DNA of 7,997 nucleotides from Gammaproteobacteria bacterium (GTDB taxonomy: Bacteria; Pseudomonadota; Gammaproteobacteria; UBA6429; Thiohalophilaceae): NCBI GenBank assembly GCA_030593785.1, contig JAUVGM010000094.1, positions 1 to 7,997 on the forward strand, given 5' to 3'. Shown here one piece after another: positions 1 through 5,237 of the stretch (position 1 is its first letter; every line of letters starts with the position of its first letter). A model generated the notes under the pieces. That model was not told the DNA's origin. It made no database searches and worked only from the letters and a program-made list of their open reading frames with translations. The translations under genes were made by a program, and so were the position numbers.

Positions 1-2
1 TT

Positions 3-293
3 CAACTGATCAGTCGTGATGTTCGCCTGCATCCAAAAGCAAAAAAGGCCTTATTGATCAGCGCAGCGATGATAAACAACGCACCTTTCGCACAACCTTA
101 CCCCGATATTCATGTTCGCTTATCTGATATCTCCGGAAACGTGGTCGCTGAACGGATCTTTAACGCTAAAACCTACATGGGAAAATTAAGTAATCCCTTT
201 TTATTGATGAAATCCAAAACACCTGTCCACATAAATTTCGAAGTTGTTGACCCTGGCAAAGATGCCATTAATTTTGAGTTTACCTTTCTTTAA
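3..293 (+). CDS. DUF3426 family protein, C-terminal part (5' end outside window)
   Basis: The frame is open from the first complete codon of the window (CAA at 3) to TAA at 291-293, so this is the last 96 residues of a longer protein; the TTG at 54 is internal and not a start. The text includes RDVRLHP, INNAPFAQPYPDIHVRLSD and a closing VDPGKDAINFEFTF, which is the pattern I know from the C-terminal DUF3426 domain: a beta-rich domain normally preceded by an N-terminal zinc-ribbon and one membrane helix, both lying upstream of this window. Its molecular role is not known. In many gammaproteobacteria this gene sits between prmA and dusB, which agrees with the next gene here. No clear terminator follows the stop. 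Confidence 0.85.
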   Translation, partial: QLISRDVRLHPKAKKALLISAAMINNAPFAQPYPDIHVRLSDISGNVVAERIFNAKTYMGKLSNPFLLMKSKTPVHINFEVVDPGKDAINFEFTFL

Positions 294-417
294 TCTTCTG
301 AAATTTTCTCAAATTCACTGCCGAAAAATGTATTTTAGGAAATTATTAACTGCGAATACTACTTTCGACTAACTCATAAATAATGAATGATCAAGCAAGA
401 AAATTGAACTTCATCCC

Positions 418-446
418 TTAAAATTTCAGGTTACTACCTGTATGAT
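418..446 (+). promoter_or_regulatory. candidate sigma70 promoter for dusB-fis
   Basis: TTAAAA (418-423) and TATGAT (441-446) are separated by 17 bp; the -10 matches consensus at 5 of 6 positions, the -35 at 4 of 6. The bases after the -10 are C-rich (TGCTCTCCCCCAC), giving a GC-rich discriminator and a possible C start. In E. coli the dusB-fis promoter also has a GC-rich discriminator and initiates with C, features tied to stringent control. The stretch 429-443 fits the Fis core pattern G..YR..W..YR..C except for its last base, so autoregulation is possible but weakly supported. The rest of the 205-bp gap (294-498) shows nothing else clear. Confidence 0.35.
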
Positions 447-498
447 TGCTCTCCCCCACAAGCATCAAGTTTTTTAATATTTCAACATTTGGTCATTT

Positions 499-1485
499 AT
501 GCATATTGGTCCCTACCAGTTAAGTAACAAACTGATTCTAGCCCCTATGGCTGGTGTTACAGATTTGCCCTTCCGCAAACTGTGTCGCAGCTTGGGTGCA
601 GGTATGGCTGTGTCTGAGATGGTTTCATCTAATTCACTATTATGGGGTAGTGACAAAACCAAACGTCGCGCTTCGCATGATGGTGAGACAGATCCGAAGT
701 CAGTTCAGATCATGGGAACCGAGCCAGGCATGATGGCAGAAGCTGCAAAATACAACGCTGACACCGGCGCACAAATTATTGATATCAATATGGGCTGCCC
801 GGCAAAGAAAGTATGTAACGTATTAGCAGGCTCAGCTTTAATGAAAGACGAAAAATTAGTGGGTGAGATTCTTTCTGCCGTTGTAGAAGCAGTTGATGTC
901 CCGGTAACACTAAAAATTCGTACCGGCTGGGATCACCAAAGTCGAAATGCACTAAACATTGCCCGCATTGCAGAAGATGCAGGTATTCAATCATTAGCAA
1001 TTCACGGCCGCACGCGTGCGGATCAATATCGTGGAGATGCAGAATATGACACCATCGCGGATGTCAAAAGCCGCATCGCCATTCCTGTAATTGCTAATGG
1101 TGATATTAAAACCCCTGAAAAAGCGAAGTTTGTACTCGACTACACCAAAGCAGATGCGGTGATGATTGGTCGAGCTGCACAAGGTCGTCCCTGGATTTTT
1201 CGTGAAATTGAACACTACCTGAATACGGGTGAACATTTACCTGAACCAACAGTGACAGAAATTCGCGATATTATGCTGGGACACTTAGATAATCTTTATG
1301 CTTTTTATGGGGAATTCACTGGTGTGCGTGTGGCCCGCAAACACATCAGTTGGTACAGCAAAGGACAGTCGCATGGTGGCGCCTTCCGTGATGCAGTATG
1401 TCGGGTCAACACAATCGATGAGCAACTTAGTATGACTCACGAATTTTTTGAACGCTTATTAGAAAAGGAGGAAATAGCAGCATGA
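499..1485 (+). CDS. dusB: tRNA-dihydrouridine synthase B
   Basis: DusB is a flavin enzyme that uses NADPH to reduce a D-loop uridine of tRNA (U17 in E. coli) to dihydrouridine in the cytoplasm. The 328-residue product is close to the 321 residues of E. coli DusB and is intact. The FMN-binding TIM barrel starts with LAPMAGVTDLPFRKL (14-28). The motif NMGCPAKKV carries the catalytic Cys100; LKIRTGW holds Lys139; IHGRTR holds His169; IANGD (198-202) and MIGRAAQGRPWIF (222-234) are the phosphate-binding end of the barrel. The helical C-terminal domain begins around 245 and contains ARKHISWY (279-286). The ATG at 499 aligns with the family N-terminus (MxIGxYQL), although no good Shine-Dalgarno precedes it. 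The last four bases, ATGA, overlap the fis start, so the two form an operon. Confidence 0.97.
   Translation: MHIGPYQLSNKLILAPMAGVTDLPFRKLCRSLGAGMAVSEMVSSNSLLWGSDKTKRRASHDGETDPKSVQIMGTEPGMMAEAAKYNADTGAQIIDINMGCPAKKVCNVLAGSALMKDEKLVGEILSAVVEAVDVPVTLKIRTGWDHQSRNALNIARIAEDAGIQSLAIHGRTRADQYRGDAEYDTIADVKSRIAIPVIANGDIKTPEKAKFVLDYTKADAVMIGRAAQGRPWIFREIEHYLNTGEHLPEPTVTEIRDIMLGHLDNLYAFYGEFTGVRVARKHISWYSKGQSHGGAFRDAVCRVNTIDEQLSMTHEFFERLLEKEEIAA
1465..1471 (+). promoter_or_regulatory. strong ribosome binding site for fis inside dusB
   Basis: AAGGAGG lies within the last codons of dusB, 10 bases before the fis ATG at 1482. dusB itself lacks a recognisable Shine-Dalgarno. The contrast suggests that fis is translated much more efficiently than dusB from the shared message. 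Known for E. coli: Fis is very abundant in early exponential growth while DusB is not. That the same holds here is inference. Confidence 0.75.
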
Positions 1486-1775
1486 CAGAAGCCGCTCTAG
1501 TGGACCCTGCTATTACACAATTACATCCACAACAAGAAGAAACCAGAAAACCTTTAAAAGCTTGCGTCGAAGAAGCAATGCAAGGTTACTTTAAACAATT
1601 AGAAGGTCACGCAACAAACGATCTTTATCAATTAGTTTTAAATGAAATTGAAGAACCTTTATTTCGCAGCGTTTTGGAACACACTCGTGGTAACCAAAGT
1701 AAAGCCTCAGAATTATTGGGAATTAACCGCGGTACATTACGCAAAAAATTAAAAATGTATGGGCTGAACGACTAA
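1482..1775 (+). CDS. fis: DNA-binding nucleoid protein Fis
   Basis: Fis is a homodimeric nucleoid-associated protein that bends DNA, activates rRNA and tRNA promoters and assists site-specific recombination. The product is 97 residues against 98 in E. coli. Residues 24-61 form the dimer helices (KPLKACVEEAMQGYF, NDLYQLVLNEIEEPL). Residues about 67-95 contain the helix-turn-helix with the near-invariant run HTRGNQSKASELLGINRGTL followed by RKKLKMYG. The first 20 residues are variable, as in the family, and include the segment that would form the beta-hairpin used with invertases. Its ATG overlaps the dusB stop as ATGA, and AAGGAGG supports this start. After TAA comes a short AT-rich palindrome and then a larger repeat. 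Confidence 0.97.
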   Translation: MTEAALVDPAITQLHPQQEETRKPLKACVEEAMQGYFKQLEGHATNDLYQLVLNEIEEPLFRSVLEHTRGNQSKASELLGINRGTLRKKLKMYGLND

Positions 1776-1776
1776 A

Positions 1777-1792
1777 CTAAAATATATTTTAG
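1777..1792 (+). repeat. 16-bp perfect AT-rich palindrome after fis
   Basis: CTAAAATATATTTTAG is identical to its reverse complement and begins one base after the fis stop codon. As RNA it could form a 6-bp stem with a four-base loop, with U residues in its second arm, but it has almost no GC pairs, so I do not call it a convincing terminator. Its last base is the first base of the following CACGAAG repeat. Confidence 0.5.
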
Positions 1793-1861
1793 CCACGAAG
1801 GACACCAAGAACACGAAGACTTAAAATTATTCTTCTTTGTGTTCTTCGTGTCCTTTGTGGC
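1792..1861. repeat. palindromic CACGAAG-type intergenic repeat
   Basis: Two 28-bp arms, 1792-1819 and 1834-1861, are inverted copies with three differences, around a 14-base AT-rich loop. The arms start and end GCCAC...GTGGC. The three differences fall exactly 9 bases apart (arm positions 6, 15, 24), and each arm is itself a run of 9-mers of the form CACRAAGRA. In the + strand RNA two of the differences give G-U pairs, so the stem would have only one true mismatch. I recall repeats of this CCACGAAGGACAC type in intergenic DNA of many bacteria; I have not searched. No U-tract follows, so it is not a classical terminator. Translated rightward, it gives a FVSFVA-like peptide that can be misread as the start of purH. 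Confidence 0.85.
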
Positions 1862-1898
1862 AAATACTCGACTTACTTTAAAAATTACGGAAACCATC

Positions 1899-3464
1899 AT
1901 GTCAAAAATCACCCGTGCATTAATCAGTGTCTCGGATAAATCCGGTATTGTTGAATTTGCAAAAAGCCTGTACACCTATCACGGTATTGAGATTTTATCG
2001 ACGGGCGGAACCGCTAAATTATTAGCTGAAAATGGTGTTCCCGTTATTGAAGTTTCAGATTACACCGGTTTTCCTGAAATGATGGATGGTCGTGTTAAAA
2101 CATTGCATCCTAAAATTCATGGAGGTCTATTAGGTCGTCGTGGTACTGACGAAGCTGTCATGAAAGAACATGATATTCCACCCATTGATATGGTAGTGGT
2201 TAACCTTTATCCGTTTGAAGAAACGGTAGCAAAAGAAGATTGTAGTTTAGAGCTTGCCATTGAAAACATCGACATTGGCGGGCCGACTATGTTGCGTTCT
2301 GCGGCAAAGAATCATGCTTCAGTCACAGTGGTAGTTGATGCAAATGACTACAGCCGGGTATTAAATGAAATAAAAGATAATAATGGTGAAGTGACTGCTG
2401 CAACTCGTTTTGATTTAGCCGTTAAAACTTTTGAACATACTTCACATTATGATGGTGCGATTGCTAATTACTTAGGCTGCATTGAAGCCGATGGAAATAA
2501 AACAACCTTCCCGCGTACCTTCAATAGCCAATATCATAAAATGCAGGAAATGCGTTACGGTGAAAACCCGCATCAAGCAGCAGCATTTTATGTTGAAAGC
2601 AATCCTGCCGAAGCCAGCATTGCAACAGCAAAGCAACTTCAGGGAAAAGAACTTTCCTATAATAATATTGGTGATACCGATGCAGCATTAGAATGTGTGA
2701 AACAATTTAATAACGGTCCAAGTTGTGTCATCGTTAAACATGCTAACCCTTGTGGTGTAGCAACAAGTCATAATATTTTGGAAGCATATGAACTTGCTTA
2801 TGCAACGGATCCAGAATCAGCTTTTGGTGGCATTATTGCTTTCAATCGGGAACTTGATGGCCATACAGCAAACACAATTGTTGAACGCCAATTTGTTGAA
2901 GTCATCATTGCCCCTAAAATCAGTCAAGAAGCGATTAAAGCAGTAGCAAAGAAAAAGAATGTGCGTTTACTTGAGTGTGGTGAATGGTCTGATAACAAAG
3001 AGCAACGATTAGACTTTAAACGTGTAAACGGTGGTTTGCTTGTTCAAGATGCTGACCTGGAGTTATACAACGAACTCAAAGTTGTCACTAAACGCCAGCC
3101 GACTGATGAAGAAATGAAAGATTTGTTATTCACATGGCGTGTTGCAAAATTTGTTAAATCTAATGCCATTGTCTTTGGCAAAAATGGTATGACCATTGGT
3201 GTCGGTGCAGGCCAAATGAGCCGCGTTAATTCAGCACGTATAGCCGTTATTAAAGCTGAGCATGCAAGCCTTGAAGTAAAAGGTTCGGTCATGGCTAGTG
3301 ATGCTTTTTTCCCATTCCGTGATGGTTTGGACCAGGCTGCTGAAAATGGTATTACTGCCGTTATTCAACCGGGTGGCTCAATGCGTGATGATGAAGTGAT
3401 TGCCGCAGCGAATGAACATAACATAGCGATGGTCTTCACAGGCATGCGTCACTTCCGCCATTAA
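1899..3464 (+). CDS. purH: bifunctional AICAR transformylase / IMP cyclohydrolase
   Basis: PurH performs the last two steps of de novo IMP synthesis in the cytoplasm: transfer of a formyl group from 10-formyl-THF to AICAR, then cyclisation of FAICAR to IMP. The 521-residue product is intact; E. coli has 529. The N-terminal MGS-like cyclohydrolase domain (about 1-150) contains STGGTAKLL (34-42), GRVKTLHPKIHGG with Lys67, LYPF with Tyr104 and IDIGGPTMLRSAAKNH with Asp125 and Lys137. The AICAR transformylase domain (about 205-521) contains MRYGENPHQ, the catalytic pair Lys280-His281 in VKHANPCG, SAFGGIIAFNREL, and ends in RHFRH. I start it at ATG 1899 (MSKITRALISVSDKSG), which matches the family N-terminus and has a weak ACGGAAA seven bases upstream. 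The frame is open further upstream to an ATG at 1839, but those 20 residues are encoded by the palindromic repeat. No purD follows. Confidence 0.97.
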   Translation: MSKITRALISVSDKSGIVEFAKSLYTYHGIEILSTGGTAKLLAENGVPVIEVSDYTGFPEMMDGRVKTLHPKIHGGLLGRRGTDEAVMKEHDIPPIDMVVVNLYPFEETVAKEDCSLELAIENIDIGGPTMLRSAAKNHASVTVVVDANDYSRVLNEIKDNNGEVTAATRFDLAVKTFEHTSHYDGAIANYLGCIEADGNKTTFPRTFNSQYHKMQEMRYGENPHQAAAFYVESNPAEASIATAKQLQGKELSYNNIGDTDAALECVKQFNNGPSCVIVKHANPCGVATSHNILEAYELAYATDPESAFGGIIAFNRELDGHTANTIVERQFVEVIIAPKISQEAIKAVAKKKNVRLLECGEWSDNKEQRLDFKRVNGGLLVQDADLELYNELKVVTKRQPTDEEMKDLLFTWRVAKFVKSNAIVFGKNGMTIGVGAGQMSRVNSARIAVIKAEHASLEVKGSVMASDAFFPFRDGLDQAAENGITAVIQPGGSMRDDEVIAAANEHNIAMVFTGMRHFRH

Positions 3465-3468
3465 ATAT

Positions 3469-3589
3469 TGTAGGTCAGAATTCATTCTGACGCAGAGTCA
3501 ACAAACACCTCTCGTGTTCATCCTTACCTCTGCGTGCGCGCCCGAACAAAGTGACAAGTGCCCTTGGGGTGAATGAATTCGCACCTACA
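3469..3589. repeat. nested palindromic intergenic element between convergent genes
   Basis: Outer arms of 19 bp (3469-3487 and 3571-3589, TGTAGGT...GAATTCATTC and its reverse complement) differ at two adjacent positions. Each outer arm also holds a smaller palindrome: GTCAGAAT-TC-ATTCTGAC at 3474-3491 is perfect, and its partner on the right around 3568-3585 is a degenerate GTG-AATGAATTC-GCAC. Inside, ACGCAGAG (3490-3497) pairs with CTCTGCGT (3528-3535), and AACAC (3504-3508) with GTGTT (3514-3518). The whole fills almost the entire gap, beginning 4 bp after the purH stop and ending 3 bp before the stop of the convergent phosphoesterase. It may help end both transcripts, but it has no U-tract. 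I infer a dispersed repeat rather than a gene-specific terminator. Confidence 0.75.
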
Positions 3590-3592
3590 AAA

Positions 3593-4957
3593 TCAATTAC
3601 AACCTTTTGATTCCACTCCACCCTTTACACCTTTTATAATTTCAAAGCGATCTTTTACCTGACCAGACTTATTTATAAAGTAAGCTTTTAATTGATTTTG
3701 TTTTACATCAAAAATCATTGATCCTGCTTCTTGTAAAGCATAAGGCATCGCAGGATGATCTAACGGACCATGATCAACTTTGGATGATGAACCGATAACG
3801 GCATAAATTGTTCCTGAGTTACTACTTATATAATTTTCTTTTTTCTTATATTTATTATTTTTTGATTTTTCTCTAACCATAGAGGCCGTGAATGTTGATG
3901 AATTATCATAATGGCAATTCATTAAATCCGAACGTTCATACATATGACTGTGTCCCGATAAAACCACATCAACACCCGCCTCTTCCAGCATCGGTAATAT
4001 ATTTTCTCTTACTGTAATTAAACGCCCACCACTGTCCCCTTTGTTATCTGAATTATGAGAGCCCTTTGTATAAGGAGGATGATGAGAAAAAACAATTAAC
4101 CATTGCTGCCTGGTTGCTTGTAAGTCTTTTTTTAGCCAGCTTAACATTTCGCCATCAACATCAAGATCGCTACCTTCTGTATCCAGGACAACAAAATGTA
4201 TATTTGCATAATCAAATGAATAATAATGTTCAGAGCCTGATGCGACACCACCACTTTCAGCTTTTGTTGGGAAAGTAAAAATATCAAAAAAGACCCAGCG
4301 CCGGGCATCATGATTACCGTAGATCGGCCATACCGGCGTATTACGTAAAATAGATTTATACGGTTCAAAAAATCCAGCTTGGAATTGTTCATTTGTACCT
4401 GAACGATATGCGTTATCACCGGTTGTTAACCAAAAATCAACTGTTGGACTTGAATTAGTTGAACGTGGATTTTGATTAACCCAACCTAACATTGCATCAC
4501 GTACTTGATCCTGAATAATATTTGGATAACCCTGATCACCTGTTACCCAAAATCGTACTGCCTTATCGCTATTTGATTTTATTTGCGGAGATGTTTTAAA
4601 CCAGAAATCAATTCCTTTAATACTGTCATTCTCCCCGTCACCGACTCTATAAAAATATTTTGTTGCCGGTTTCAAACCAGTTAAACGAATTTCATGCTCT
4701 TCAGTAATATCAGGTTCACGTTGAATTTTATTTAACTGCTCAGGATTAATTCCATATTTCACAACACCTGCGAACTTATATTCACTCTGCCAACGTAATG
4801 TCACCGCATCAGAAGACATCATTTGCAAGTAAGGTCCACGATCTCCAGTATAAAAACCATCCAACCATATTTGAATTGGGCGTCCAACGGCATATATTAC
4901 GAGAAAAGCTAAGATGATAAGTCCTAACCGTTTTAATATTCGTAACAATAATGCCAT
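3593..4957 (-). CDS. membrane-anchored purple acid phosphatase-like metallophosphoesterase
   Basis: The 454-residue product carries all metal-ligand motifs of the purple acid phosphatase class of metallophosphoesterases: GDQG (Asp141), GDNAY (Asp181, Tyr184), GNHD (Asn215-His216), FSHHPPY (His292/293) and GHSHMYER (His336, His338). Such enzymes hydrolyse phosphomonoesters at a two-metal centre; the substrate here cannot be read. Residues about 8-25 are a hydrophobic helix after a basic start, so the enzyme is probably exported and either tethered or cleaved. Residues about 42-123 (GPYLQMMSSDAVTLRW ... TGLKPATKYFYRVG) match the fibronectin-III-like N-terminal domain of purple acid phosphatases. 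The tail SGTIYAVIGSSSK ... EAGSMIFDV completes the catalytic fold; residues about 347-380 form a Lys/Ser-rich insertion. AAAGGGA (4964-4970, minus) lies 6 bases before the ATG and supports the start. It is convergent with purH and divergent from the phosphoglycerol-transferase-like gene. Confidence 0.88.
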   Translation of the reverse strand: MALLLRILKRLGLIILAFLVIYAVGRPIQIWLDGFYTGDRGPYLQMMSSDAVTLRWQSEYKFAGVVKYGINPEQLNKIQREPDITEEHEIRLTGLKPATKYFYRVGDGENDSIKGIDFWFKTSPQIKSNSDKAVRFWVTGDQGYPNIIQDQVRDAMLGWVNQNPRSTNSSPTVDFWLTTGDNAYRSGTNEQFQAGFFEPYKSILRNTPVWPIYGNHDARRWVFFDIFTFPTKAESGGVASGSEHYYSFDYANIHFVVLDTEGSDLDVDGEMLSWLKKDLQATRQQWLIVFSHHPPYTKGSHNSDNKGDSGGRLITVRENILPMLEEAGVDVVLSGHSHMYERSDLMNCHYDNSSTFTASMVREKSKNNKYKKKENYISSNSGTIYAVIGSSSKVDHGPLDHPAMPYALQEAGSMIFDVKQNQLKAYFINKSGQVKDRFEIIKGVKGGVESKGCN

Positions 4958-4981
4958 TTTTAATCCCTTTATCGATGTATC

Positions 4982-5010
4982 AATCTATCTAGATAGTGAC
5001 TAGTTTACAA
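4982..5010 (-). promoter_or_regulatory. weak candidate promoter for the phosphoesterase gene
   Basis: On the minus strand TTGTAA (5005-5010) and TAGATT (4982-4987) are spaced by 17 bp, each matching consensus at 4 of 6 positions. A start about 7 bases downstream would leave a leader of roughly 18 nt carrying the AAAGGGA ribosome site. The region is AT-rich, so chance matches are likely. Confidence 0.22.
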
Positions 5011-5051
5011 ATTCCAAGGTATTTCGCTATCATCGGAACTATATTCTATAA

Positions 5052-5192
5052 TGAGTGCTTTGCACGATGTATATTTTTCGTTAGGGCAAGGCATAAGTTG
5101 TCGAAAAAGCGCAGTTTACGCGTGTAAATGAGCATTTTGAGACCACTTATAACGCCGCCATAGCGAAAAATATACATCGTGCAAAGCACTCA
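5052..5192. mobile_element. 141-bp MITE-like palindromic element with candidate TSD
   Basis: Positions 5051-5080 and 5164-5193 are a perfect 30-bp inverted repeat; the outer ends read TGAGTGCTTTGCACG. Taking the element as 5052-5192, it is bordered on both sides by TATAA (5047-5051 and 5193-5197), a candidate 5-bp target-site duplication. The symmetry continues inward: ATAAGTTGTC (5093-5102) faces GACCACTTAT (5141-5150) with one mismatch, and TTTAC (5115-5119) faces GTAAA (5124-5128) at the exact centre. The whole could fold as one long hairpin. It has no coding capacity, so it would depend on a transposase elsewhere. Its right end is 45 bp before the start codon of the gene at 5238, so it may have replaced or altered that promoter. 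The matching transposase family is not identified. Confidence 0.75.
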
Positions 5193-5237
5193 TATAAAAT
5201 ACTCTATAAAAATTACATCATACACAACTGGACGACT

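Noticed and set aside
54..293. A small independent gene starting at TTG 54.
   Set aside because: The frame is open to the left edge and the residues before it (RDVRLHPKAKKALL) belong to the same DUF3426 domain.
1792..1861. A rho-independent terminator for fis.
   Set aside because: The stem is long with a 14-base loop and there is no U-tract after it on either strand; it fits a dispersed repeat better.
1839..1898. An upstream in-frame ATG that would lengthen PurH by 20 residues.
   Set aside because: The first residues (FFVSFVA) are encoded by the palindromic repeat arm, the extension has no family counterpart, and the ATG at 1899 aligns with known PurH N-termini.
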